From NCBI RefSeq assembly GCF_900101825.1, contig NZ_FNAG01000009.1:62001-126000 (forward strand): a DNA stretch of 64,000 nt. The letters run 5' to 3'. A program made the position numbers and the translations under genes. How positions within the stretch are numbered: the first letter of the stretch is position 1; each line of letters opens with the position of its first letter. Below the pieces are notes generated by a model. It was not told where the DNA came from. It ran no database searches and worked only from the letters and a program-made list of their open reading frames with translations. The stretch comes from Aquimonas voraii. Its GTDB lineage: Bacteria > Pseudomonadota > Gammaproteobacteria > Xanthomonadales > Xanthomonadaceae. Shown one piece after another: positions 1-8,740 of this stretch.

Positions 1-1614
1 CTGGTCGAGCGCGAGCGCCCGAATCTGTTCCAGACCCGCGTTGCCAACATCGGACCCGGCGAAACTGTCGAGATCGAGATCGGCTACTGGCAGAAGGTGC
101 GCTGGCAGGACGGCCGATTCAGCCTCGGATTGCCGCTGACCTTCGTGACGCCCTACCACGGCGGTCGTGCCGAGATGGATGCCGAGCTGGATCGCCCGCG
201 GTCTGACGAAGTGCCTGGGCAGGGCATCGCGCTGGGCATGGCCGCAGCGCCGAAGTTCAGCCTCGGCGTCGATCTTGAAGCCGGCCTGCCGCTGGCCAGC
301 ATCGAGAGCACCAGTCATGTCATCGCCGTGCGTCGCGAAGGCGAGCGTTATCGTGTCGAGTTGTCCACCCCCCAGGTCGACAGCGACCGCGACTTCGAAC
401 TGCAATGGACGCCGCAGCCCAGCGCGCAGCCCCAGCAGGCGCTGTTCGTCGAGGACCGCGCCGATGCGCGCTATGCCTTCTTGACCCTGATCCCACCGAC
501 CCGGCCAGTGACGCCGGTGCCGCGCGAGCTGATCCTCGTGGTCGACAACTCGGGCTCCATGCACGGCGCCTCGATGCAGCAAGCCAAAGCGGCGGTGGAT
601 CGCGCGCTGACCGGGCTGCGTGCCTTGGATCGCTTCAACGTGATCCGCTTCGACCACGGCTTCGACAGCGTCTTTCCCCAGCCGGTCGAGGCCAGTGCCG
701 CCAACGTCGCTCGCGCCCGCAGCTTCGTTCAGGCCCTGAACGCCGACGGCGGTACCGAGATGCTGGCCCCGCTGATCGAAGCCTTCGCCATGCCGGCCAC
801 GCCCAGCCATCTGCGCCAGGTAGTGCTGATCACCGACGGCGCGATCAGCAACGAGGCCCAGCTGCTCAACCACATCGAGCACGGGCGCGGCGACGCACGG
901 CTGTTCGCGGTCGGCATCGGCAGCGCGCCCAACGCGCACATCCTGCGACGCATGGCCGAAGTCGGCCGCGGTGCGCAGGTGACGATCCGCCGTATCGAGG
1001 ACGTCGCGGACGTCACCGACCGGCTGCTGGCCAAGCTCGGCCAGCCCGCCCTGCGCGATCTCAAGGCGGCGTGGCCCGAGGGCGCCGAGGCTTTCCCGGC
1101 GCAGCTGCCCGATCTGTATCTCGGCGAGCCGCTACAGGTGCTGCTGCGGCTGCCGCAGGGCGGCAAGCAGGGCAGGCTCGAGGGCACCGCGCCGGACCTG
1201 TCCTGGCGCGCCGAGGTCAAGCTCGGCGAGCCGCGCCTGGCCTCGACCGAGGGCGTGGCGCGGCTGTGGGCGGCGGCGCGGATCGCCGAATTGGAGGACA
1301 GCCTGCGTCAGGGCGCGAGCGCCGACGAGGTGCGCGCGGGCGTGCTGAGGCTCGCGCTGGAGCATGGTCTTGCCAGCGCCTACACCAGCTTCGTCGCCGT
1401 CGATCGCACGCCGCGCCGGCCCGAGGCCGCGGATCTGGCCTCGCTGCAGTTCGCCAATGCCGTGCCGGCGGGTTCGGTCGACTTTGCCGCCGGTGCCACC
1501 GGCTTCGAACGCAGCCTGCGTCTTGCTCTGCTGCTGGGCGCGATCGCCCTGGCGCTGCTGGTCTGGCAGCGCGAGGGCGCGCCCGGCCAGCGTCGGTTGC
1601 TGGCGCAGGATTGA
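1..1614 (+). CDS. VIT/von Willebrand factor A domain protein, putative sortase target (5' truncated)
   Basis: The reading frame is open from base 1, so the gene starts upstream of the window; the first internal GTG is at 97. The N-terminal part reads as a VIT domain (LVERERPNLFQTRVANIGPGE). It is followed by a vWA domain with a MIDAS metal site DNSGS at codons 182-186. The C-terminus is a hydrophobic helix (about 1513-1566) followed by a short tail with a few arginines, which resembles a cell-surface sorting signal. It sits 3 bases before a class GN sortase gene. That arrangement is typical of the proteobacterial sortase/target pair, so this is probably the dedicated substrate, exported and attached or processed at the envelope. 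No LPxTG-like motif is visible before the hydrophobic segment, which is unusual. Family assignment is firm; the function of the family is not known. Confidence 0.85.
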   Translation: MVERERPNLFQTRVANIGPGETVEIEIGYWQKVRWQDGRFSLGLPLTFVTPYHGGRAEMDAELDRPRSDEVPGQGIALGMAAAPKFSLGVDLEAGLPLASIESTSHVIAVRREGERYRVELSTPQVDSDRDFELQWTPQPSAQPQQALFVEDRADARYAFLTLIPPTRPVTPVPRELILVVDNSGSMHGASMQQAKAAVDRALTGLRALDRFNVIRFDHGFDSVFPQPVEASAANVARARSFVQALNADGGTEMLAPLIEAFAMPATPSHLRQVVLITDGAISNEAQLLNHIEHGRGDARLFAVGIGSAPNAHILRRMAEVGRGAQVTIRRIEDVADVTDRLLAKLGQPALRDLKAAWPEGAEAFPAQLPDLYLGEPLQVLLRLPQGGKQGRLEGTAPDLSWRAEVKLGEPRLASTEGVARLWAAARIAELEDSLRQGASADEVRAGVLRLALEHGLASAYTSFVAVDRTPRRPEAADLASLQFANAVPAGSVDFAAGATGFERSLRLALLLGAIALALLVWQREGAPGQRRLLAQD

Positions 1615-1617
1615 GCC

Positions 1618-2331
1618 ATGCAGAGTCCGACTGCAGCGCGCATGGCGAAGCCAGCGCCCTTGTCCCTCAGGCGTCGCTGGCTCGCACTCAGCCTGCTGCT
1701 GGCCAGCGGCGTGTTGCTGTTGCAGGCCCTGTGGATCCCCGCCAAGGCCGAGCTGGCGCAGTGGCTGCTGGCAAGGAGCTGGAGCGCGGCGCGCGCGACA
1801 GGTGTGGCACAGCCGCCCTGGGCTTGGGCCGACACCCGCGCGGTCGCGCTCCTGCGGCGTGCGGGTGAGGACACCGGACAGATCGTGCTGGCCGGCGACA
1901 GCGGCCGTGTGCTGGCCTTCGGCCCCGGTTGGAACCCGGCTTCGGCGGCGCCGGGCGGGCAGGGCACCGTGGTGATCAGCGCCCACCGCGACACCCATTT
2001 CGCCTGGCTGCGCGATCTGGGCGAGGGCGCGACGCTCGAGCTGGAAGGCTTGGGCGGCATGCGCCGCTATCGCCTGCGGGAACGCCACATCCTCGACGTC
2101 CGTAAGCACGCGCTGGCCCCCGATGCAGGCGAGGATCAGCTTTTGCTGGTCACCTGCTGGCCCTTTGATGCGGAGGAGGCCGGCGGGCCATTGCGGCTGG
2201 TGCTGCGCTTCCTGCCGCTTGAGCGGCAGGCGCTCGCCCTCAGCCCGGCGGCAGCGCCCCCCAGCCCGCCGCGTACTCCGGCGAGCCCTCGTAGTGCCGA
2301 TGCAGGAACAGGTTCCAGCCATCGCGGCTGA
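1618..2331 (+). CDS. Class GN sortase
   Basis: A 237-residue transpeptidase of the proteobacterial class GN sortase type. An N-terminal membrane helix (about residues 20-40) anchors it in the inner membrane. The catalytic elements are visible: His123 in SAHRDTHF, Cys180 in LLLVTCWPFD, and an Arg in RLVLRF (193 or 197). It follows the vWA target gene with only 3 bases between them, so the two are surely co-transcribed. The last 30 or so residues after the catalytic Arg are rich in Pro, Ala and Ser and are encoded where the gene runs 92 bases into the convergent gene on the other strand. This tail is probably dispensable. ATG codons at 1618 and 1642 are both possible starts. Confidence 0.88.
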   Translation: MQSPTAARMAKPAPLSLRRRWLALSLLLASGVLLLQALWIPAKAELAQWLLARSWSAARATGVAQPPWAWADTRAVALLRRAGEDTGQIVLAGDSGRVLAFGPGWNPASAAPGGQGTVVISAHRDTHFAWLRDLGEGATLELEGLGGMRRYRLRERHILDVRKHALAPDAGEDQLLLVTCWPFDAEEAGGPLRLVLRFLPLERQALALSPAAAPPSPPRTPASPRSADAGTGSSHRG

Positions 2332-3706
2332 GCGCGCGCTGCGCCTTCATGCTGGCCGCACCGCCGACCAGCAGGCTGCGGTTGCGGTGATCCCAGAGCC
2401 CGGGTTGGGCGAACCAGCGCGCGGTGTCCGGCGTCCATGACAGCAGATCCACCGGCAGCGGAAACACCCGCTCGCCGTCGGGACTGTCGTAGGCGAGCAG
2501 GGCACCCACGCCGACCAGGTGCCCGCCGATGGCGCGATCGCCGAGATGCGCATGGATCATCGCCAGCGCATTCACCATGAAGCGCGCCTCGACTTCGTTC
2601 TGCGCCATCAGCGCGATCTCCAGCAGGGCGTCGACGCCGGACTTGGGCTGCAGCCGTTCCAGCCATTCGACCAGCGCCGTTTGCAGGGTCGGCGAGTAGC
2701 GTCCGAACTGCAGGAAGGTGTAGCGCAACGCCTCGTCAGCGCCGAGGCCCATCAGGCGTTCGTCATTGCGGCGGCGCAGGTCTTCTGGCGGCAGCTCGAG
2801 CACCAGCCGGTTGACCTCGCTGCTGGTGCCCAGCACCTCGCTGGTCACCGGATCGAGCAGGCCCATGGCCTGGCCCACGCCGAGCTTGCCGGCGGTGGCC
2901 GCCCAGGCGAGTGTGTCCAGACGCTCGCGGATCAGCGGGTTGCCGGTGAAGGGGTCGATGCCGAGGCGCGCCGCCAGCTCGCGTCGCGCACGGCCATAGC
3001 CGGCCTCGCTCTTGGCCAGGCGCACGACCTCGTCGCCGACGTCGCCGAACCAGCTGTCTTCGTCCTTCTCGCGCTCGCGCCGGCTGGCAGCCATGGGGGC
3101 GTCGGCCGCGTCGAAGGGCGAGCCGTCGTGGCTGATCCGCTGGTCGGCGCGCGCGCCCAGACGCTTGGCGCGTTGGCCCAGCCGCGTGACCCGTTCGCTG
3201 AAGTAGCGCCACACGCCCCGGGGCAGGCCGGTGATGGCCTCGCCCGGTCGTTGCACGACATTCACCGCAGCACGCACCGGCGCCATCACCGCTTCGGCGC
3301 CGGACTTGGCCAGTGCGGCGCTCACCGACTCGCTGTGCAGGGCCTCGAGGGCTTCCATCTCCTGCACGCGCAAGGCAAGGATCTCCACGCTTTCGGCGGT
3401 GAGTTCGCCGTAGTCGGTGTGCAAGACGAAGTGCGCCTGGAAGCCGTGCAGCTGCGCGCGCGCTCCGACGCGATAGTCGGGGCCGGCGAGCAGGGCGGGC
3501 GGCAGCAGCTCGGCGCTGGCCAGCTCGGGCTCGGCTTCGGTCTCTTCCTCGACGCGCGCAGGCAAGGGCGCAGCCGGCGCCGCGAGCTCGATGTCGGCAT
3601 CGGCGCCGAGGAAGGGATCGACGAAGTCATCGGTGCGGGCGCCCGTGAGCGCCAACGCCATGCCTGCCGCAAAGCAGCCGCGCAGCGCGCTGCCGATCAG
3701 CTCCAA
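2240..3706 (-). CDS. Conserved-looking hypothetical protein, possibly exported
   Basis: A 488-residue protein that I do not recognise. The N-terminus ([22 protein letters not shown]) could be a signal peptide or a single membrane helix. An acidic, Pro/Ala-rich stretch follows (about 25-65). The rest is soluble, mostly helical and rich in Glu, Arg and Leu, with no clear catalytic motif. The start overlaps the 3' end of tdh by 10 bases on the same strand, so it is probably translated with tdh. Its 3' end overlaps the convergent sortase gene by 92 bases. Coding reality is supported by length and by the close coupling to tdh; no function is proposed. Confidence 0.7.
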   Translation of the reverse strand: MELIGSALRGCFAAGMALALTGARTDDFVDPFLGADADIELAAPAAPLPARVEEETEAEPELASAELLPPALLAGPDYRVGARAQLHGFQAHFVLHTDYGELTAESVEILALRVQEMEALEALHSESVSAALAKSGAEAVMAPVRAAVNVVQRPGEAITGLPRGVWRYFSERVTRLGQRAKRLGARADQRISHDGSPFDAADAPMAASRREREKDEDSWFGDVGDEVVRLAKSEAGYGRARRELAARLGIDPFTGNPLIRERLDTLAWAATAGKLGVGQAMGLLDPVTSEVLGTSSEVNRLVLELPPEDLRRRNDERLMGLGADEALRYTFLQFGRYSPTLQTALVEWLERLQPKSGVDALLEIALMAQNEVEARFMVNALAMIHAHLGDRAIGGHLVGVGALLAYDSPDGERVFPLPVDLLSWTPDTARWFAQPGLWDHRNRSLLVGGAASMKAQRALSRDGWNLFLHRHYEGSPEYAAGWGALPPG

Positions 3707-4731
3707 CTGCAGACCACCTTGCCGCAGGTGCCGGCTTCCATCAGCTCGAAGCCGCGCTGGAAGTCGTCGATGTGGATCTGGTGGGTGAGCACCTTCTGCA
3801 GCGGAAAGCCGGTCAGCACCATCTGCGTCATCTTGTACCAGGTCTCGTACATCTTCCGGCCGTAGATGCCCTGCACGGTCAGACCCTTGAAGATGATGCG
3901 GTCCCAGTCGATGCCTGCGCCCTTGGGCAGGATGCCGAGCAGGGCGATCTTGCCGCCGTGGTACATGCAGTCGAGCATGTCGTTGAAGGCGTGCGCGTTG
4001 CCGCTCATCTCAAGGCCGACGTCGAAGCCTTCCATGTGCAGATCGGACATGACGTCCTTGAGCGAGGTCTTGGCGACGTTGACCACGCGGGTGGCACCCA
4101 TGTCCGCGGCCAGCTTCAGGCGGTAGTCGTTGACGTCGGTCACCACCACGTTGCGCGCGCCGATGTGCTTGCAGATGCCGGCGGCGATGATGCCGATCGG
4201 GCCGGCGCCAGTGATCAGCACGTCCTCGCCGATCACGTCGAACTCCAGCGCGCAGTGCGCCGCGTTGCCGTAGGGGTCGAAGAAAGCCGCCAGCTCGCTG
4301 GGGATCTGGTCGTGGATCGGCCACAGGTTGCTGGCCGGCACCGCGATGTACTCGGCAAACGCGCCGTGGCGGTTCACGCCGATGCCGACGGTGTGCGGGC
4401 ACAGGTGCTGGCGGCCGGCGCGGCAGTTGCGGCAGACGCCGCAGACGATGTGGCCCTCGGCCGAGACGCGCTGGCCGACCGTGTAGCCGGTGACCGCGCT
4501 GCCCAGCTCCGCGATGCGGCCGACGAACTCGTGGCCGATGACCAGGCCGGGCTTGATGGTGCGCTGGCTCCACTCGTCCCACTTGTAGATGTGCAGGTCG
4601 GTGCCGCAGATCGCGGTCTTCTCCAGCTTCACCAGCACCTCGTTGGGGCCGATCTGCGGCATCGGCACCTCCTCCATCCAGATGCCCTTGCTGGCTTCGC
4701 GCTTGACCAGGGCCTTCATCATCATCGACAT
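3697..4731 (-). CDS. tdh: L-threonine 3-dehydrogenase
   Basis: A zinc-dependent medium-chain dehydrogenase, 344 residues, the usual length for Tdh. It oxidises L-threonine to 2-amino-3-ketobutyrate with NAD+. Catalytic zinc ligands Cys42 and the His67-Glu68 pair are in place. The structural zinc cysteines are at 97, 100, 103 and 111. The nucleotide-binding loop is [11 protein letters not shown]. The protein looks close to E. coli Tdh throughout. Its usual partner kbl (2-amino-3-ketobutyrate CoA ligase) is not next to it; the downstream gene is an unknown overlapping by 10 bases. The start could be any of the clustered ATGs at 4731-4719. It is divergent from folC. Confidence 0.97.
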   Translation of the reverse strand: MSMMMKALVKREASKGIWMEEVPMPQIGPNEVLVKLEKTAICGTDLHIYKWDEWSQRTIKPGLVIGHEFVGRIAELGSAVTGYTVGQRVSAEGHIVCGVCRNCRAGRQHLCPHTVGIGVNRHGAFAEYIAVPASNLWPIHDQIPSELAAFFDPYGNAAHCALEFDVIGEDVLITGAGPIGIIAAGICKHIGARNVVVTDVNDYRLKLAADMGATRVVNVAKTSLKDVMSDLHMEGFDVGLEMSGNAHAFNDMLDCMYHGGKIALLGILPKGAGIDWDRIIFKGLTVQGIYGRKMYETWYKMTQMVLTGFPLQKVLTHQIHIDDFQRGFELMEAGTCGKVVCSWS

Positions 4732-4853
4732 CGGGGCATCCTCGGGTGGGGGCAGCGGCAGGCTGCGCAGGTCGCGGATTATAGAAGCGCGACGTGGCGG
4801 CGCCGTCGGCGGCTATGCTGCGCGTTCAGCCACTTCTCTCCACACGCTGCCGC
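4732..4853. promoter_or_regulatory. Divergent tdh/folC intergenic region with putative -10 boxes
   Basis: On the minus strand a perfect TATAAT lies at 4783-4778, placing a tdh start site about 40 bases before its first ATG; no good -35 is seen 17-18 bases upstream. On the plus strand TATGCT at 4814-4819 could serve folC, again without a clear -35. These are motif readings only. Confidence 0.35.
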
Positions 4854-6110
4854 ATGGACGTCGCCGCCTGGCTGGACCACCAGCTGCGCCTGCACCCGAA
4901 GAACATCGAGATGGGCCTGGAGCGCGTGCGCCCGGTCGCTCAAACCTTGGGGGTGCTGCGACCAGCCGCGCGCGTGCTGACCGTGGCCGGCACCAATGGC
5001 AAGGGCTCGACCGTGGCCATGCTGGAAGCCGCCTGCCTGGCCGCCGGCCTGCGCTGCGGTGCCTACACCTCGCCGCATATCGAGCGCTACCACGAGCGCA
5101 TCCGCATTCACGGCCGCGAGGTCGAGGATGCTGACCTGATCGCCGCCTTCGAGGCCGTCGAGGCCGCGCGTGCGGGCGTGCCGCTGACCTTCTTCGAGTT
5201 CGGCACGCTCGCGGCGCTGTGGCTGTTCGCCCGCGCCGGGCTCGATGTCGCGGTGCTGGAAGTGGGCCTCGGCGGGCGACTCGATGCGGTCAACCTGGTC
5301 GACGCCGACATTGCCCTGCTGACCACCGTCGACCTCGACCACATGGACTGGCTGGGCCCGACCCGCGAGCACATCGGTCGCGAGAAAGCGGGGGTGTTTC
5401 GCAGCGGCAGACCTGCAGTGATCGGCGAGCGCGAGCCGCCGGCCAGCGTGCTCGAACGGGCGCGCGAGATCGGCGCCCGGCTGGAACGCCGCGGCCTCGA
5501 CTTCGATGTCGAAGCCCATGCGGAGGGCTTGAGCTACCGAGATGCGCAGGGCGCGCTACAGCTGCCGCATCCGCAGCTGAGCGCGCCGGCGCAGTTCGAC
5601 AACGCCGCGCTGGCGGCGCGCGCGCTGCGCCTGCTCGGCCTAACCGAGGCCGCGATCGCAGCGGGGATCGCGAACGCCGCGCCGCGCGCACGCCTACAGC
5701 GCATCGCGGGCGTGCCGGAGATCGTGCTCGACGTCGGCCACAACCCGCAGGCCGCGCGGCAGCTGGCCGACTGGCTCGACGCGCATCCGAAGCCGACCGT
5801 CGCGGTGTTCGCAGCACTCGCCGACAAGGACATCGAAGGCGTGGTGGCGCCGCTGCGGCACGCGATCACGCGCTGGCATCTGGCCGGGCTCGATGTCGCC
5901 GGACGCAGTCAGAGCGCCGAAGCGCTGGCCGCTCGGATCCGGGACGCCGCGCCCGACCCGATCCTCCATGTGCACGCGGACGTCGACGCCGCCCTGCGCG
6001 CAGCAGTCGCCGAGGCCAGCCCGGACAGCCGCGTGCTGGTCTTCGGCTCCTTCCACACCGTCGGCGAAGCCTTCGCCTGCCTGCGCCAACTCGGACGCCT
6101 GCCCGAATGA
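4854..6110 (+). CDS. folC: Bifunctional dihydrofolate/folylpolyglutamate synthase
   Basis: An ATP-dependent ligase of the Mur ligase family that makes dihydrofolate and adds glutamate tails to folates. The ATP-binding P-loop is AGTNGKGST at residues 45-53. It is followed by the SPH substrate loop (YTSPHIERYHERI) and the central KAGVFR region. The C-terminal domain carries the DVGHNPQA motif. Length is 418 residues. The ATG at 4854 was chosen because the family begins just before this point (MDVAAWLDHQL); an in-frame codon at 4794 would add 20 unrelated residues. The stop overlaps the corA start (ATGA). In many gammaproteobacteria folC precedes dedD-cvpA-purF; here those genes lie about 4.4 kb downstream. 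Confidence 0.96.
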   Translation: MDVAAWLDHQLRLHPKNIEMGLERVRPVAQTLGVLRPAARVLTVAGTNGKGSTVAMLEAACLAAGLRCGAYTSPHIERYHERIRIHGREVEDADLIAAFEAVEAARAGVPLTFFEFGTLAALWLFARAGLDVAVLEVGLGGRLDAVNLVDADIALLTTVDLDHMDWLGPTREHIGREKAGVFRSGRPAVIGEREPPASVLERAREIGARLERRGLDFDVEAHAEGLSYRDAQGALQLPHPQLSAPAQFDNAALAARALRLLGLTEAAIAAGIANAAPRARLQRIAGVPEIVLDVGHNPQAARQLADWLDAHPKPTVAVFAALADKDIEGVVAPLRHAITRWHLAGLDVAGRSQSAEALAARIRDAAPDPILHVHADVDAALRAAVAEASPDSRVLVFGSFHTVGEAFACLRQLGRLPE

Positions 6111-7072
6111 TCGTGCACTGCACCCATTACCTGCCCGACGGCCGCCGCGAGGCCATCGACTTCGAGCGCGTGTCCGACGTGCTGGGCACCCACGAGGGTT
6201 TCATCTGGATGGGCCTGGTCGAGCCCGATGCCGCCCTGCTGGAGAAGCTGCAGCAGGAGTTCGACCTGCATGAGCTGGCGATCGAGGACGCCCACAAGGC
6301 GCACCAGCGGCCCAAGGTCGAGCAGTACGGCAACAGCCTCTTCATCGCCGTCCACACCGCGCAGATGCCGGGCGAGGAGGTCGAATTCGGCGAGACCCAT
6401 CTCTTCCTCGGCGAGCGCTTCCTCATCACCGTCCGCCACGGCCCGTCCCTGTCCTACGCGCCGGCGCGCGCGCGCTGCGAGCGTGATCCGGAATATCTCG
6501 CAGCCGGGCCCAGCTTCGGCCTGTATGCCGTGCTCGACCAGATCGTCGATCACTACTTCCCGATCGTCGACGACTTCCGTGCGGTGCTGGACACCCTGGA
6601 GCACGACATCTTCGAGGAGGACTTCAAGCGCGATACGGTCAAGCGCCTGTACCAGCTGAAGCGCGAGCTGACCCGCCTGCGGCTGGCGGTGGCGCCGCTG
6701 CAGGACGTGCTGGCGCCGCTGGTGCGCCTGTATCCGAACCTGATCCATGCCGACACGCGGGTCTACTTCCGCGACGTGCTCGACCACGCCCGGCGCATCA
6801 ACGATGCCACCGACACCCTGCGCGAGATGCTGACGGCGGCGATGAGCGTGAACCTGGCGCTGGTCACCGTCGCCCAAGGCGAAGTGGTGAAGCGGCTGGC
6901 CGGCTGGGCGGCGCTGCTGGCCGTGCCGACCCTGGTGACCGGCTGGTACGGCATGAACTTCGAAGCCATGCCTGAACTCGCCAGCCGCTTCGGCTACCTC
7001 GGGGTGATGGCTGTCACCCTCACGGTCTGCCTGCTGCTCTACCGCAAGCTCAAGAAAGTGCACTGGCTCTGA
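6107..7072 (+). CDS. corA: CorA-family magnesium/cobalt (or zinc) transporter
   Basis: A 321-residue member of the CorA metal ion transporter family. It has a soluble N-terminal alpha/beta domain, a long helical stalk (about residues 150-255) and two C-terminal membrane helices. The signature YGMNF closes the first helix. Residues after it (EAMPEL) match the conserved periplasmic loop. The start overlaps the folC stop by four bases, implying translational coupling. Substrate could be Mg2+, Co2+ or Zn2+, since the ZntB branch has the same architecture; the sequence alone does not decide this. Confidence 0.93.
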   Translation: MIVHCTHYLPDGRREAIDFERVSDVLGTHEGFIWMGLVEPDAALLEKLQQEFDLHELAIEDAHKAHQRPKVEQYGNSLFIAVHTAQMPGEEVEFGETHLFLGERFLITVRHGPSLSYAPARARCERDPEYLAAGPSFGLYAVLDQIVDHYFPIVDDFRAVLDTLEHDIFEEDFKRDTVKRLYQLKRELTRLRLAVAPLQDVLAPLVRLYPNLIHADTRVYFRDVLDHARRINDATDTLREMLTAAMSVNLALVTVAQGEVVKRLAGWAALLAVPTLVTGWYGMNFEAMPELASRFGYLGVMAVTLTVCLLLYRKLKKVHWL

Positions 7073-7186
7073 GTACGTTCGCGCCTGAAGGCTTGACAAC
7101 GCGCGTCATGCAATCCCGCGGGGTGGCGTGTATCATGCGCGCCCGCTTCACCCATCCATCCATCCGAATACAAGGATAGAGCGCCG
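7073..7186 (+). promoter_or_regulatory. metK leader with putative -10 box and ribosome binding site
   Basis: A TATCAT at 7131-7136 is a reasonable -10 element, but nothing like TTGACA stands 17 bases before it. A perfect TTGACA at 7093-7098 is 32 bases away, too far to pair with it. A run of three CATC units is at about 7152-7163. AAGGA at about 7172 is a good ribosome binding site for the ATG at 7187. I do not see a convincing SAM riboswitch fold. Confidence 0.3.
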
Positions 7187-8392
7187 ATGAGCAGCTACCT
7201 CTTCACCTCCGAGTCGGTGTCCGAAGGCCATCCGGACAAGGTCGCCGACCAGATCTCCGACGCCGTGCTGGACGCGATCCTGGCCAAGGACAAGCGCGCT
7301 CGCGTGGCCTGCGAGACCATGGTCAAGACGGGCGTCGCCATCGTCGCCGGCGAGATCACCACCGAAGCCTGGATCGACCTGGAAGCGCTGACGCGCAAGG
7401 TGATCCTCGACATCGGCTACAACAGCAGCGACGTCGGCTTCGACGGCGCCACCTGCGGCGTGCTCAACCTGATCGGCAAGCAGTCGCCCGACATCAACCA
7501 GGGCGTTGACCGCAAGAAGCCGGAAGAGCAGGGCGCGGGCGACCAGGGCCTGATGTTCGGCTACGCCACCAACGAGACCAAGGACTTCATGCCCGCGGCC
7601 ATCCACTACTCGCACCGTCTGGTCGAGCAGCAGGCCAAGGTGCGCAAGAAGGGCAAGCTCGGCTGGCTGCGACCGGACGCCAAGAGCCAGGTCACCCTGC
7701 GCTACGAGAACGGCAAGGCCGTCGCCATCGACGCCGTGGTGCTGTCGACCCAGCACGATCCGAGCATCAAGCAGAAGGATCTGGTCGAGGCCGTGCGCGA
7801 GCACATCATCAAGCCGGTGCTGCCGGAGAAGCTGCTCCACCGCGGCACCAAGTTCCACATCAACCCGACCGGCAAGTTCGTGATCGGCGGCCCGGTGGGC
7901 GACTGCGGCCTGACCGGCCGCAAGATCATCGTCGACACCTACGGCGGCTGGGCCCGTCACGGTGGCGGTGCGTTCTCGGGCAAGGATCCGTCCAAGGTCG
8001 ACCGTTCGGCGGCCTATGCCGCGCGCTACGTTGCCAAGAACGTGGTCGCCGCCGGTCTGGCCGACCGCTGCGAAGTGCAGGTGAGCTACGCCATCGGCGT
8101 GGCCGAGCCGACCTCGATCTCGGTCACCACCTTCGGCACCGGCAAGATTGCCGACGACAAGATCGAGAAGCTGATCCGCAAGCACTTCGACCTGCGCCCC
8201 TACGGCATCATCCAGATGCTCGACCTGGTGCATCCGATCTACCAGCAGACCGCATCCTATGGCCACTTCGGCCGCAAGGCGCACGAGGTCAGCTACGTCG
8301 ATGCGGCCGGCAAGACGGTCAAGGCCACGGCGTTCTCGTGGGAGAAGACCGACCGCGCCGAGGCTCTGCGTGCGGATTCCGGCCTCAAGTAA
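7187..8392 (+). CDS. metK: S-adenosylmethionine synthase
   Basis: Makes S-adenosylmethionine from methionine and ATP in the cytoplasm. Length is 401 residues. The ATP-binding motif [12 protein letters not shown] and the phosphate-binding [16 protein letters not shown] are both intact, and the N-terminus [16 protein letters not shown] is typical. A strong terminator follows 28 bases after the stop, so metK looks monocistronic. The gene often found next to it in this group (ahcY) is not present; the next gene is dnaG on the opposite strand. Confidence 0.98.
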   Translation: MSSYLFTSESVSEGHPDKVADQISDAVLDAILAKDKRARVACETMVKTGVAIVAGEITTEAWIDLEALTRKVILDIGYNSSDVGFDGATCGVLNLIGKQSPDINQGVDRKKPEEQGAGDQGLMFGYATNETKDFMPAAIHYSHRLVEQQAKVRKKGKLGWLRPDAKSQVTLRYENGKAVAIDAVVLSTQHDPSIKQKDLVEAVREHIIKPVLPEKLLHRGTKFHINPTGKFVIGGPVGDCGLTGRKIIVDTYGGWARHGGGAFSGKDPSKVDRSAAYAARYVAKNVVAAGLADRCEVQVSYAIGVAEPTSISVTTFGTGKIADDKIEKLIRKHFDLRPYGIIQMLDLVHPIYQQTASYGHFGRKAHEVSYVDAAGKTVKATAFSWEKTDRAEALRADSGLK

Positions 8393-8420
8393 GCCCAAGT
8401 TGTTCGGCGGCACAGCGAAG

Positions 8421-8442
8421 AGGCGCCTTCGGGCGCCTTTTT
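8421..8442 (+). terminator. Rho-independent terminator of metK
   Basis: GGCGCC stem, TTCG tetraloop and GGCGCC return stem (8422-8437), extended by an A-T pair, followed directly by TTTTT. A textbook intrinsic terminator. Confidence 0.92.
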
Positions 8443-8483
8443 GCGTTGGTGGGTAGCCGCACGTTGGCCAGATCAACCAGAAC

Positions 8484-8725
8484 GATGCGCCATAGGGAGC
8501 GATGCGCCATAGGGTGGGCTCTGGCCCATCATGAGCGACACGCTCGGTCCAGAAACGCGATGGAGCGGGAAGGCGGATGCGCGGCGTCGCGAGCCCGGCG
8601 CTGCGAGAGGTCTCGTGCGCGTCACGGACAGCGGCGTGCCAGGACCCGCCCAGCGGCAACACTGATCAAGTCCCTCCCGGCCTCGATCAGTGGTCGCGCC
8701 TTGCAAGGCATGCGGCAACACTGAA
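8484..8725. repeat. Gene-free stretch with short direct and inverted repeats between metK and dnaG
   Basis: The roughly 300 bases between the metK terminator and dnaG hold no credible gene. A 14-base word GATGCGCCATAGGG occurs twice, 17 bases apart (8484 and 8501). A 13-base word GCGGCAACACTGA occurs twice (8653 and 8712). CACTGATC at 8660-8667 is the inverse of GATCAGTG at 8685-8692. These look like remnants of a small intergenic repeat element. Confidence 0.5.
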
Positions 8726-8738
8726 TTCTTCAGTGTTG
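8716..8738 (-). terminator. Perfect palindrome just after dnaG, possible terminator
   Basis: A 10-base stem CAACACTGAA / TTCAGTGTTG with a 3-base loop lies 2 bases past the dnaG stop codon. There is no T-run on the minus strand, so it may be a 3' mRNA-stabilising hairpin rather than a true intrinsic terminator. Confidence 0.5.
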
Positions 8739-8740
8739 TC

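Noticed and set aside
7093-7136. TTGACA and TATCAT as one sigma70 promoter before metK
   Set aside because: The boxes are 32 bases apart, far more than the 16-18 needed.
8473-8721. Small gene between metK and dnaG
   Set aside because: The frames cover direct repeats and lack a ribosome site or recognisable protein pattern.
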